Origin: JADHLJ01 sp038118725
Lineage (GTDB): Bacteria > Pseudomonadota > Alphaproteobacteria > Thalassobaculales > Thalassobaculaceae
Assembly: GCA_038118725.1 (NCBI GenBank)
Contig: JAYOIK010000001.1
Location: forward strand, 69,878-133,877
Length of the DNA stretch: 64,000 nt
Direction of reading: 5' to 3'
A model generated the notes under the pieces. The model worked only from the letters and a program-made list of their open reading frames with translations, was not told where the DNA came from and made no database searches. The position numbers were made by a program, and so were the translations under genes. How positions within the stretch are numbered: the stretch's first letter is position 1; each line of letters begins with the position of its first letter. Positions 25,941 through 34,533 of the stretch are shown here, piece by piece.

Positions 25941-26677
25941 CCGCCTCGCAACTTAGGGATCGCGTGGATGTCACCGGGGCAAGGCGGGCGCGTAGCGGGG
26001 CCGGTCCGGTCTGGCTCGTCACTTTCGTCGACCTGATCTCGTTGTTACTCGCGTTCTTCATGATGATTTTTTCGATGTCGTCCTTGAGTTCTCCGGATTG
26101 GAAAGCCTTTACCGCCGCGATGAGCCAGGCCGAGATCAAGAAACCCGTGGATACGACCCAAGCGGAACCCACCCCTTTATCGGCCGAACCGGATCGACCT
26201 GGTCGCGGCGTCAATGTTCAGTATTTGCGCCGCATTCTCGAGACTGGAATGGCGCGCGAGACGACGCTGGCGCTGGCGGTTCTCAAGGAGGCGGATGGGA
26301 AGCTGGTACTATCGCTGCCCGGGGATCTATTCTTTCGCTCGGGCACCGCCGAGGTGGTGCCCTCTGGCGATGCCGCCTTGTTCGCGCTGGCTGAAACGCT
26401 TTCGAATCTGGACAACCGCATAGATTTGATTGGCCATACCGACCCTGAGCCGTTGAGTGGGCGGGGCGCGTTCAAGAGCAATTGGGAATTGTCGCTGGCC
26501 CGCGCCGCCGCGGTCGCGGATAGCCTGGCCCAGGCGGGGTACCGCAAACCGATGACCGTGCGCGGGCTGGGGGACGCCTGGTTCGAGACCATTGACGGTG
26601 CCCTGCCGCTGGAACAGCGATATCGCCGGGCCCGTCGCGTGGACCTGATCATTCACCGGGAAAGTGACGCCCGATGA
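25937..26677 (+). CDS. MotB-like stator protein with conserved Asp32
   Basis: The 246-residue protein has the MotB signature in its single membrane helix (VTFVDLISLLLAFFMMIFSM), with the proton-binding Asp at residue 32. It also has a canonical OmpA/MotB peptidoglycan-binding domain (IDLIGHTDPEPLSGRGAFKS, NWELSLARAAAVADSLAQ, RARRVDLIIHR). It would pair with a MotA, which is not in the window. It overlaps the previous gene and the following gene by ATGA, so all three are translated together. Confidence 0.8.
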   Translation: MTASQLRDRVDVTGARRARSGAGPVWLVTFVDLISLLLAFFMMIFSMSSLSSPDWKAFTAAMSQAEIKKPVDTTQAEPTPLSAEPDRPGRGVNVQYLRRILETGMARETTLALAVLKEADGKLVLSLPGDLFFRSGTAEVVPSGDAALFALAETLSNLDNRIDLIGHTDPEPLSGRGAFKSNWELSLARAAAVADSLAQAGYRKPMTVRGLGDAWFETIDGALPLEQRYRRARRVDLIIHRESDAR

Positions 26678-29600
26678 GGTGGCTGCGTAACATTGGGACG
26701 CGCGGCGCCATACTGCTTTTGGCAATATGGTTCTGGATGCCGGTACAGGCCGCCCGGGCCGCGGAAGTAAGCGCCGAGTCCAGCGACGGCTTCGATAGTT
26801 TGCGATTCTCCTGGCCGGCCCGGGTGAACTACACGGCCCAACGGTTCGGCAACGAATTGTTAATCCAGTTCGATCGCCCCGTGGATGGCGATGTCGCGGG
26901 GGCGGCGCGTGGCTTGGGAGGTTTTATCGCGTCGGCGCGGCTGGATGCTCGTCGGCGTGAGGTCGTTGTTGGATTAACCGGTAACCATCGGTTGCGGACT
27001 TATCGGGACGGCAACAATGTCGTGATCGACGTGGGCGAGCGACAAGCGGTCGCGAGCCGCCCCACGGCGAGCACGCCGGCCGTGGCGGGAGGCGGCGCTT
27101 CCGCTTCGTCGGCGCCGACGATACCCGTGCGCGTGGGCGCGCATCCGACCTATCGTCGGTTGGTTTTTGATTGGCCTTCCAACACGCCCTATAGCGTCAC
27201 CGAAGCCAATGGCGCGGCGCGGATCGCGTTCGGCAAGCCAGGACGAATTGATGCCGGGGCCCTGACATCGCGTCTGCCTAGCCAGTTCGCTGGACTGCGC
27301 GCCGAGGCGGGCGGCGACGGTAACGTCAATGTCGTCATTCCAATCCCCGACGGGGTGCGGGTTCGCCACTTCCTTTCCGGGCCAAAGGTGGTGGTCGATC
27401 TGATCCAGGATCCCAATGCGCGCTCGCTCGCTCCACAGACTCCAAGGCCAGCGTCTCCGGCCGTGTCCGCGCAAGCGCCGCAGCCCCCGGTCGCCCAACC
27501 GGCCCCGGACGAGAAGGTTCCCACGCCCGCGACGGGAGGGGCGGCCCTGGCGAGCCAGTTCGGCTTGGCCCCGAGCCAGAACCCGAACGCGGCCAGCCCG
27601 CCGGAACCGCAAACCCCCGGACAAGCTCGGCCCGCCACGGTTCAACCCGGCTCTCCGCCCACGACGCCGCCCGCCACGCCCCAATCATCAACGGCCCAGG
27701 CCGGCGGCGCCACCCAGCCCGCTTCAACGGCTCCCGCGATCGCGGCCGCGGCGACGGGGGCCACGCCACCGGCGGTTTCGACCACGCCCCCCGCGTCGGC
27801 CAATGGGGCTAGCGCGATACCGCCGGCAACGGTAACCCAAGAGGGAGACGCGTCCGCGCAAGCCGAGCCGCAAACGGCGTCCACGTCGTCCGGGGGCGAA
27901 GCACCAAGTCCATCCGATGAAGGCGCGGCGGGTGACGAAGCCGCCGCGAACGTCGACCCGACCAACCTCGTGGCAAGTTTGAGGGCATCGCAGAATGCCA
28001 CGATCAGCGGGCCCAGCCTACCGGTTTTGGTGTCCAGAACCAATGACGCGACATCCGTTCGTTTTGACTGGAAGCAACCGGTCGCGGCGGCGGTGTTTCT
28101 GCGCGCGGAACATCTATGGGTTGTGTTTGACGAGGCCGTGACGTTCGATCTCGGGGCGCTGATCGCCAATCCAGGCCAGATCATGGGAGTTGCCGAGCAA
28201 ATCGCGGTCGCCCTGGGTTCCGCGCTCCGTGTTCCCCTCGTGGCGGGGATCGCGCCCAGGGTTTGGCGCGATGGCGACGCCTGGATCGTGGATCTGCAAC
28301 CCCAGGCAATGCGCCCGGATGTCGTGCTCGACGTGGGAACGCAGCAATCGAGTCCGCAGGGACCTAGGGTCTTTGTTTTGGCCGAAGGTGTCGGTCGCAC
28401 GTCGGTGGCCCGGGACCCAGAGGTCGGCGACCTGCTTTTCATGATTCCGATGACACCGCTTAGCCGCGGCATTGACGTCGAACGAAACTATAGCCAGTTC
28501 AATATTCTCGGATCTGTTCAGGGCATGGTTGTGCAGCCGTTGATCGAGGAACTCGAAGTCAGGGTGCTTCCGGACGGCGTGGCGATCACCGCGAGCAAGC
28601 TCAGCGGGCTCGAGGTTTCGAAACCCCAGCCAGGCAAGGCCGAGGAAGAATTGGTTGGGCGTAGGGGTGATGGACTGCCTCCCGGATTGGCCCCGGGGCG
28701 GATCTTTAATCTGGTCTCCTGGCGTCAAGGGGCGAACGAGGCGCAATTTCTGCGGGTTAAACAGGACATTCAACGGCAAATTTCCGAGGCGACCAGTATC
28801 TCGCGAAGCGGCCCGAGGCTGAGTCTTGCTCAATTCTATTTCGCCAATGGCCTCGCCGCCGAAGCGATGGGGCTGCTGCGAACCATCGCGACCTCGGACG
28901 AGGAACTGGCGCGACGGCCGGATGTGAAGGCACTACGCGGGGCAAGTCAGTTCATGCTCGGTCGGTTCGCCGAAGCCGAGGAAGATCTCGATGATCGTTC
29001 CTTGAATGGTTTCGCCGAGGCCGAACTATGGCGGGGGGCTTCCAACGCGGCCCAGGGTAAATGGGCGAGCGCCATTGAGCATTTCGCCCGTGCCGGTGAA
29101 ATCCCCGGCGGTTATCCCCGGAACTTCGCGACTCAGTTGGCTATGCTGGCGGCGGAGGCGGCGATCCGGGCCGGTGACTTCCGGGGCGCCGGTGGTTTCC
29201 TCGATGCCATAGCCGAGGGCCGCCCAACCCCCGGAGAGCAGGCGCGTCTGGACTATCTGCGAGGCCGGGTGCTCTATGCCTCCGGCGATGTCGATACGGC
29301 CTTGGACTATTGGCGTCGTCTTTCGGACGGGACCGACCGCTGGTCCCGGGTTCGCGCCAAGCGCGCCTTGATCGAACATAATCTGCGCGAGAATAGCATT
29401 ACGCGGATCGAGGCAATCGAGGATCTTGAGAGCCTTCGGTTCACTTGGCGCGGGGACCAGTTGGAGTTTGACCTGCTGCGCCGGCTCGGCAATCTCTACA
29501 TTGAGGAAAAGGATTTTGTCGCCGGGCTCGACGCCTTGCGGCAGGCGGTGATTTTCTTCCCGAACAATCTCTTCGCGCGCGAGGTGAGCAAGGAGATGAC

Positions 29601-30411
29601 CGAGCAGTTCGCGAAGATATACACCGACGGTATCGCCGACTCGATGACACCGCTGACAGCGTTGTCGCTGTATGATCAGTTTCGAGAGCTGACGCCGGTC
29701 GGACGACGTGGTGATCGGATCATTCAAAGGCTCGCGGATCGCCTGGTCCAAGTCGATCTTCTGGACCGGGCGGCAATCCTGTTGGACCGCCAAGTGCGCT
29801 TTAGATTGCAGGGTGTGTCAAAGGCACGGGTCGGAAGCCGCCTGGCACTGATCCGACTGCTCGACCGACAGCCGGAGAAAGCGCTGGAGGCACTGGATGA
29901 AAGTGTCGCGCCGGGCATGGACGCCAAGCTCGCGACCCAGCGCAAACGTCTTCGAGCTCGCGCGATTTTCGAACTGGGTGATAGCGAGACCGCCTTGAAG
30001 CTCTTGAAGGCCGACACCTCGCGGGACGCCGAATTGTTGCGCGCCGACATCTATTGGCGGACCCAGGAATGGGCGAACGCGGGTAAGGTTTTCGAGCAAC
30101 TAGTGGGCAATGCGGGGCAAGACGGACGCCGGATCGATGACCGGACGGCGACCTTGATCCTCAATTGGTCGGTTACCTTGTCGATGACCGACGATTTCAA
30201 CCAACTCAACCGGGTTCGCCAGATCTACACCCAACAAATGGACGGCACGCCCTATCGCGAGGCGTTTCGCCTGATCACCAATCGGACCGAGGGCGATCTG
30301 AACGATTTCCGCACCTTGACCGCGCGGTTCGAGGAGATTGGGCGGTTTCAGGCGTTCCTTTCCAGCTATCGGGACAAGCTCAAGGACCAGCCGCTAAGCG
30401 CCGTGAATTAG
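26674..30411 (+). CDS. Very large periplasmic TPR protein of the motor operon
   Basis: The 1245-residue protein has an N-terminal signal (AILLLAIWFWMPVQAARAAE) and beta-rich segments at about 30-115 and 145-250 that look like repeated AMIN-type modules. A Pro/Ala/Gln-rich linker (about 250-430) and another beta module (about 445-560) follow. The C-terminal half is helical, TPR-like (LAQFYFANGLAAEAMGLLRT, AALDYWRRL-type repeats). No enzyme motif is seen. Its place after MotE and two MotB-like proteins suggests a stator-associated scaffold, perhaps a counterpart of MotC; this is inference. Confidence 0.6.
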   Translation: MRWLRNIGTRGAILLLAIWFWMPVQAARAAEVSAESSDGFDSLRFSWPARVNYTAQRFGNELLIQFDRPVDGDVAGAARGLGGFIASARLDARRREVVVGLTGNHRLRTYRDGNNVVIDVGERQAVASRPTASTPAVAGGGASASSAPTIPVRVGAHPTYRRLVFDWPSNTPYSVTEANGAARIAFGKPGRIDAGALTSRLPSQFAGLRAEAGGDGNVNVVIPIPDGVRVRHFLSGPKVVVDLIQDPNARSLAPQTPRPASPAVSAQAPQPPVAQPAPDEKVPTPATGGAALASQFGLAPSQNPNAASPPEPQTPGQARPATVQPGSPPTTPPATPQSSTAQAGGATQPASTAPAIAAAATGATPPAVSTTPPASANGASAIPPATVTQEGDASAQAEPQTASTSSGGEAPSPSDEGAAGDEAAANVDPTNLVASLRASQNATISGPSLPVLVSRTNDATSVRFDWKQPVAAAVFLRAEHLWVVFDEAVTFDLGALIANPGQIMGVAEQIAVALGSALRVPLVAGIAPRVWRDGDAWIVDLQPQAMRPDVVLDVGTQQSSPQGPRVFVLAEGVGRTSVARDPEVGDLLFMIPMTPLSRGIDVERNYSQFNILGSVQGMVVQPLIEELEVRVLPDGVAITASKLSGLEVSKPQPGKAEEELVGRRGDGLPPGLAPGRIFNLVSWRQGANEAQFLRVKQDIQRQISEATSISRSGPRLSLAQFYFANGLAAEAMGLLRTIATSDEELARRPDVKALRGASQFMLGRFAEAEEDLDDRSLNGFAEAELWRGASNAAQGKWASAIEHFARAGEIPGGYPRNFATQLAMLAAEAAIRAGDFRGAGGFLDAIAEGRPTPGEQARLDYLRGRVLYASGDVDTALDYWRRLSDGTDRWSRVRAKRALIEHNLRENSITRIEAIEDLESLRFTWRGDQLEFDLLRRLGNLYIEEKDFVAGLDALRQAVIFFPNNLFAREVSKEMTEQFAKIYTDGIADSMTPLTALSLYDQFRELTPVGRRGDRIIQRLADRLVQVDLLDRAAILLDRQVRFRLQGVSKARVGSRLALIRLLDRQPEKALEALDESVAPGMDAKLATQRKRLRARAIFELGDSETALKLLKADTSRDAELLRADIYWRTQEWANAGKVFEQLVGNAGQDGRRIDDRTATLILNWSVTLSMTDDFNQLNRVRQIYTQQMDGTPYREAFRLITNRTEGDLNDFRTLTARFEEIGRFQAFLSSYRDKLKDQPLSAVN

Positions 30412-30417
30412 TCTTGG

Positions 30418-30975
30418 CTAGAGGGCCGGCGAATCCCGTTCCATCTCGTCCAACAACCATTGTCGGAAACGCCGGATCCGCGGCGGCGGGTGGGGCGATA
30501 TGCCATGGACAAGATAGTAATCACCATCGGCGTCGTCGCATTCAAGCGGGAAAGGCCTGACGAGACGGCCCGAGGCCAGGCTGTCGGATACAAAGGGTGA
30601 ATGCGACATCGCGATCCCGAGGCCGGCGGTGGCCGCTTCCAACGCATGTGTCGAGTTGGCATAGCTTTGCCATGTCCTGGGCGTGACGTCGCTTGCCCCG
30701 GCGCTATTCAGCCAACGCGCCCAATCCTCCTGACGAGGCGCCGCATCGACGCGAATACAGATTGCGTCGCGAATATCCGCAACCGTTTTCAGATCGAGCT
30801 GTTCCAGACATTTCGGACTGGCGACGGGAAGGATGCGATTGGACACAAGGAAGTGGCCTTCACAACCTTGCCGGTGACCCGAGCCGCAGCGGATTGAGAC
30901 ATCCGCGTCCCGCCATTCGAGATCTCGAGGGTCGGATGTGGTCATAAGGCATAAATCGATCTCGGGATAGCCTGG
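30418..30975 (-). pseudogene. LysR-family regulator remnant (effector domain only)
   Basis: The minus-strand frame reads GYPEIDLCLMTTSDPRDLEW then DADVSIRCGSG, SNRILPVASP, GLGIAMSHSPFVSDSLASGR and RRFRQWLLDE. This is the substrate-binding half of a GcvA-type LysR regulator. The DNA-binding helix-turn-helix half is missing. The frame enters abruptly near 30975, where sequence from an unrelated transporter starts on the other strand. It is not expected to work as a regulator. Confidence 0.75.
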
Positions 30976-31367
30976 TTGGGGTGATCGGGTTGTCCGTGAC
31001 TAGACCGACAGAGGGATTCTCATCATTCGTTTCTCAACTGTTCGAGCGTACGGCGCCGATCGGAATCGCGTCCGGAGCGTTGTTCGGCGTGGCCGCGGTG
31101 ACGGTTCGGGCGGCGTCGCTCTCGTTGGAGGGAAGTGATTTCGTGATCCGCGCGGGCTTCTCGCTAAGGTGCGTGCTTGCTTCGATCGGTTGGTTCACCG
31201 CCATGACCTTGGAGAACGCCGCCTATGTGCGGGGCCTAGGCCAAATTGAATTGGTCTTCACATTCGTCGCCTCGTACTTGTTTTTCGGAGAGCGCGCGTC
31301 GAGGCGGGAAATCGTCGGCATTCTGCTTGTTGTCATGGGAATCCTGCTTCTGGTCCGACCAAGCTAG
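30976..31367 (+). pseudogene. EamA/DMT transporter remnant (C-terminal half)
   Basis: The frame (possible GTG start 30981) gives about 128 residues with EamA-type helices ASGALFGVAAVTVRAASLSL, GQIELVFTFVASYLFFGERA and IVGILLVVMGILLLVRPS. Full DMT transporters have about 10 helices and 300 residues. The N-terminal half is missing, and a segment between RAGFSLR and CVLASIGWFTAM also seems deleted relative to the family. It lies head-on to the LysR remnant, so both are debris of one rearrangement. Confidence 0.7.
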
Positions 31368-31401
31368 GAAGCCCAGGCAATCGCCATTGCCGGCGGTTTC
31401 T

Positions 31402-32166
31402 TCAGGCCCCGAAGCTTTTCACCAGCGACCCGCTAATAAGGTACCATCCATCCACCAGCACGAAGAAGATCAACTTGAACGGTAGGGATACGATGATCGG
31501 CGGCACCATCATCATGCCCATGGACATCAGGATCGAGGCGATGACCATGTCGATGATCACGAAAGGCAGATAAAGCAAAAAGCCGATCTCGAAAGCCCGA
31601 CGCAGCTCGCTAATCATAAAGGCCGGCACCAACACGCGAAGCGGCGCGTTCACCCCGGTTTCTTCCGGGGCGACATTGGCGATATCCTGAAAAAGCTCCA
31701 GATCCTTCGGGCGGACCTGACTCAGCATGAAGTTCTTGAACGGCACCGCCGCGCGCTCGAACGCCTCAAGCTCGTCGATGCGCTCCTCGATGAGGGGCGA
31801 TATTCCATCTTCCCAGGCTTGTTCGAAGGTCGGTGTCATGATGAAACCGGTCAGGAACAGTGCGAGGCTGATGATCACCACGTTTGGTGGCGACTGCTGG
31901 GTTCCCAGCGCCGTGCGCAAGAGCGACAGGACAACGACGATCCGAGTGAAAGAGGTAATGGTAACCAATAGCCCCGGCGCCAGCGAGAGCACCGAGATCA
32001 GCGCCACCATCTGAAGGATGCGCGCGGTGGTTGAACCTCCCGGCTCTCCGACGTCGAGGGTGAGGGTTTGCGCCAATGTGGTGTCGGGTACGAACAGAAG
32101 GGAGAAAACCGCCGCGACGGCGGCAAGCGCCAAACTCACGGACCCGTATCGCGCGACCCTGCTCAC
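31402..32166 (-). CDS. fliP: FliP, flagellar export gate protein
   Basis: FliP forms the core of the type III export channel with FliQ and FliR. The 254-residue protein has a signal-like N-terminus (SVSLALAAVAAVFSLLFVPD) and four membrane segments. Family blocks include LSLAPGLLVTITSFTRIVVV, LSLLRTALGTQQSPPNVVII, VLVPAFMISELRRAFEIGFL and VIASILMSMGMMMVPPIIVS. Length is typical. Its start overlaps the end of fliO by 4 bases. Confidence 0.97.
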   Translation of the reverse strand: MSRVARYGSVSLALAAVAAVFSLLFVPDTTLAQTLTLDVGEPGGSTTARILQMVALISVLSLAPGLLVTITSFTRIVVVLSLLRTALGTQQSPPNVVIISLALFLTGFIMTPTFEQAWEDGISPLIEERIDELEAFERAAVPFKNFMLSQVRPKDLELFQDIANVAPEETGVNAPLRVLVPAFMISELRRAFEIGFLLYLPFVIIDMVIASILMSMGMMMVPPIIVSLPFKLIFFVLVDGWYLISGSLVKSFGA

Positions 32167-32486
32167 GGCGTGTCCCCGCCGGCGATATCCAATTCGTCAC
32201 GAAAGGAGCCGGCTTGCGGCGCGGCGGTCGTGATTCCGCTCTCGATTACCAGATCTCCTTGGCTTCCGAGCAACACCAGATGCTCCACCTCGTCCCGTCT
32301 TATGAGAACCAAACGATGCCGCGCGTCCACGGCGCGTATCTCCAGAACCCGCAACCGGTTTCCCGCCCCGGCCGGCGCCATGAGGCGTGATGGTCCGTAG
32401 CGTCTGACGATCCAGTACAACAGCCCTATCAAGGATAGGGTGAACACCAGCGCCATGAAAAACCGTAAAATGACATCGCCATCCAT
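32163..32486 (-). CDS. fliO: FliO, flagellar export accessory protein
   Basis: The 107-residue protein begins MDGDVILRFFMALVFTLSLI, with one membrane helix over about residues 7-25. A small cytoplasmic beta domain follows (RLRVLEIRAVDARHRLVLIR, EVEHLVLLGSQGDLVIESGI), which is typical of FliO, a scaffold for FliP assembly. The frame is open to 32573 but the homology starts at ATG 32486. It overlaps fliP by 4 bases. Confidence 0.9.
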   Translation of the reverse strand: MDGDVILRFFMALVFTLSLIGLLYWIVRRYGPSRLMAPAGAGNRLRVLEIRAVDARHRLVLIRRDEVEHLVLLGSQGDLVIESGITTAAPQAGSFRDELDIAGGDTP

Positions 32487-32541
32487 CCTCGGACCCTCAC
32501 ATACGCTCGTCGATTTGGGAACAGCGGATCGCGAACGACAT

Positions 32542-32559
32542 GTGCCGGACCGGAGCCAA
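32542..32559 (-). promoter_or_regulatory. Possible sigma-54 promoter of fliO-fliP
   Basis: On the minus strand TTGGCTCCGGTCCGGCA has GG and GC 10 bases apart and TGGC at -24, but CGGCA replaces TTGCA at -12. It lies about 58 bases before the fliO ATG, a spacing similar to the stronger flgF site. This is the weakest of the candidates. Confidence 0.35.
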
Positions 32560-32688
32560 CGCGGGTTCTCCAAGGCGGAGAGACCTTGAGCGCGTGGGGT
32601 GTTCCATCGGGTTGAAGTGATTTTTCAATACGTTATCGCGGCAAGACGCGATTCCTCGATAACCGGGAAGCCTCGCCGTTCCGGACCT

Positions 32689-33042
32689 CTAGCGACGGCC
32701 CTTCGCCATGGAAGCCCCATAGGCCCGGGCCGCCTGGTTGGGCGATACACGGGAATCGGAGGCCCCGACGCTGGTGACGCCGCGCTTGGTGAGCGTGCGC
32801 GCGATACCGTCCAGCGTCTCGGCGATGGCGGGGAGTTGCGCGCCGAGTGCCCGGGCCTCGAGCGGTGGCAATGACAAGAGGGCAGCGCAAACGGTCTCGA
32901 CCCGCGCGCCGAGCAGCGAGAGATCGGCTTGTCCACCCTCCTCGACCCGCCGCGCGGCGGCGGTCACGGTTTCTCTGATCGCCGTGAGTTCCCGTCCGAG
33001 CAGTTCGCCCTGGTCGGAGGAGGGGGGCGAAGGGTCCGTCAT
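32689..33042 (-). CDS. Small protein of unknown function in flagellar cluster
   Basis: I do not recognise this 117-residue protein. It begins MTDPSPPSSDQGELLGRELT, is mostly helical and Ala/Leu-rich with a hydrophilic face, and ends QAARAYGASMAKGRR. It has no signal or membrane segment. It overlaps the end of the FlhB-like gene by 4 bases (ATGA) and so is co-translated with it, which suggests an export-related cytoplasmic role. A 200-base gap separates it from fliO. Confidence 0.6.
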   Translation of the reverse strand: MTDPSPPSSDQGELLGRELTAIRETVTAAARRVEEGGQADLSLLGARVETVCAALLSLPPLEARALGAQLPAIAETLDGIARTLTKRGVTSVGASDSRVSPNQAARAYGASMAKGRR

Positions 33043-33374
33043 TCGCTATCCCTTTCGGCTTCGTCGTCGAGCTCGTTCATCAGGCGGCGGTTGGCGACAT
33101 AGACATAGCTCAAGATCTCCGCGACCGCCGCGAAGGCCTCCAGCGGGATCTCGCAATCGACTTCAACGGCCGACAGGACCTGGGCGAGCTCCGGATCGGA
33201 GCGCACCTTGACGTCGTTCTTGAAGGCCAGCCGAAGGATCTTCTCCGCGACCTCGCCATGGCCCTTGGCGACAATCCTCGGCGCGCCGGGGCCGTTTTGT
33301 TCGTGGCCGAGCGCGATCGCGACCTGCCGCTTGGCGACGGGCGGTTGCGGTGGGCGTCGAACTACCTTGGCCAA
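33039..33374 (-). CDS. FlhB C-terminal-domain paralogue (FhlB/FlhX type)
   Basis: The 111-residue protein matches only the cytoplasmic C-terminal domain of FlhB: RQVAIALGHEQNGPGAPRIV, AKGHGEVAEKILRLAFKNDV, VEVDCEIPLEAFAAVAEILS and YVYVANRR. The self-cleavage motif NPTH is absent; at that place the sequence is PPVAKRQVAIAL. Family members can partly substitute for the cleaved FlhB domain in export switching. It sits divergent to the flgB operon whose last gene is full-length flhB (36072). Confidence 0.82.
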   Translation of the reverse strand: MAKVVRRPPQPPVAKRQVAIALGHEQNGPGAPRIVAKGHGEVAEKILRLAFKNDVKVRSDPELAQVLSAVEVDCEIPLEAFAAVAEILSYVYVANRRLMNELDDEAERDSE

Positions 33375-33459
33375 TCGAACAGCTCCCCACGGTCCACGCT
33401 CTTACGAGCGCATCCGGTAATGGTAGGTGATTCCCAGGGTTTTTGCACGTTAACCGATT

Positions 33460-33476
33460 TTGGCATGGCCTTTGCT
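33460..33476 (+). promoter_or_regulatory. Sigma-54 promoter of flgB-flhB operon
   Basis: TTGGCATGGCCTTTGCT has GG (33462-33463) and GC (33474-33475) 10 bases apart and near-perfect -24 and -12 boxes. It is about 97 bases before the flgB ATG, in the gap between divergent operons. Confidence 0.82.
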
Positions 33477-33571
33477 TTGTTACTCCCGAACGACCGGAAA
33501 ACCGGCGCCAGGGAACCAAGCGTGAGTTTACCCAAGGGTTCGGGTAAAGCCACTGGGAAGAGGAAGAGACG

Positions 33572-33979
33572 ATGGATTTGACAAAGCTGGATGTCTTCCG
33601 CATGGCGAAGCAGAAGATGGGTTGGATCACCGAACGCCAAGCCGTTCTCGCGACCAACATCGCCAATGCAGACAGTCCCAACTATCGAGCCAAGGACCTG
33701 AAGGCCATCAACTTCTCGCGTATGCTGGACAGCGCGCCGCAGATGCATGTGGCCCGGACCACCAGCAGCCACATCGTCGGTTCCGCCGGGCGTTCCGATT
33801 TTCGCACCGTGCGCGAGCGGACCGGGGATGTCTACGAGGTCAACCCCAACGACAACACGGTCAACATGGAAGAACAGCTGATGAAGGTTAGCGAGTCGAC
33901 GATGCAGTACCAACTCGCGACGAACATCTACAACAAGAACCTGTCGATGCTGAAAATGGCGGCGGGCCAAAACCGCTAA
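33572..33979 (+). CDS. flgB: FlgB, proximal rod protein
   Basis: The 135-residue protein begins MDLTKLDVFRMAKQKMGWIT and has the rod motif ATNIANADSPNYRAKDLKAI. It ends with the terminal helix QYQLATNIYNKNLSMLKMAA. Ribosome site GAAGAGGAAGAG precedes the ATG. It is the first gene of the operon flgB-flgC-fliE-fliQ-fliR-flhB. Confidence 0.95.
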   Translation: MDLTKLDVFRMAKQKMGWITERQAVLATNIANADSPNYRAKDLKAINFSRMLDSAPQMHVARTTSSHIVGSAGRSDFRTVRERTGDVYEVNPNDNTVNMEEQLMKVSESTMQYQLATNIYNKNLSMLKMAAGQNR

Positions 33980-34027
33980 GCCAGATCCGATAGAGCAAAA
34001 AGGACGGGAAACCGGGGAGTTTGAGTT

Positions 34028-34447
34028 ATGACCATGGATCTTATGAGAGCGTTGAATGTTTCCGCCTCCGGCATGAAGGCCCAGGGCACGCGCTTGCGGG
34101 TAATCTCCGAGAACATCGCCAACCAGGATTCGGTCGGCACCACCAAGGGCGTCGATCCCTATCGCCGAAAAACCATTGTTTTCAAGGAAGTATTTGACAA
34201 GGTCTCGGGCGCGACCCTGGTGCATGTGGATAAGATCGGTCGCGATGACTCGGACTTCTCCCTGGTTTACGAGCCGTACCATCCGCTGGCCGATGACGAC
34301 GGCTATATCAAGCGCCCGAATGTGAATGGTCTGATCGAAATGATGGATATGCGCGAGGCGCAACGGACCTACGAGGCCAATCTGACCGTAATCGAGTCAT
34401 CCAAGGGCATGATCCAGCGCACCATCGATTTGCTCCGGTCCGCGTAA
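34028..34447 (+). CDS. flgC: FlgC, proximal rod protein
   Basis: The 139-residue protein begins MTMDLMRALNVSASGMKAQG and has VISENIANQDSVGTTKGVDP and PYRRKTIVF. It ends with the conserved MDMREAQRTYEANLTVIES region. GGGGAG lies 9 bases before ATG 34028. FlgC assembles with FlgB, FlgF and FliE into the proximal rod. Confidence 0.95.
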   Translation: MTMDLMRALNVSASGMKAQGTRLRVISENIANQDSVGTTKGVDPYRRKTIVFKEVFDKVSGATLVHVDKIGRDDSDFSLVYEPYHPLADDDGYIKRPNVNGLIEMMDMREAQRTYEANLTVIESSKGMIQRTIDLLRSA

Positions 34448-34533
34448 GCGGGCAACCCAGGTCGGGTTCCAGGCTGGTGGCCCGGTTCGCCGAAATGCGC
34501 TAGAATAAGTTGAGATAGACGAGGAGCCCCGAA

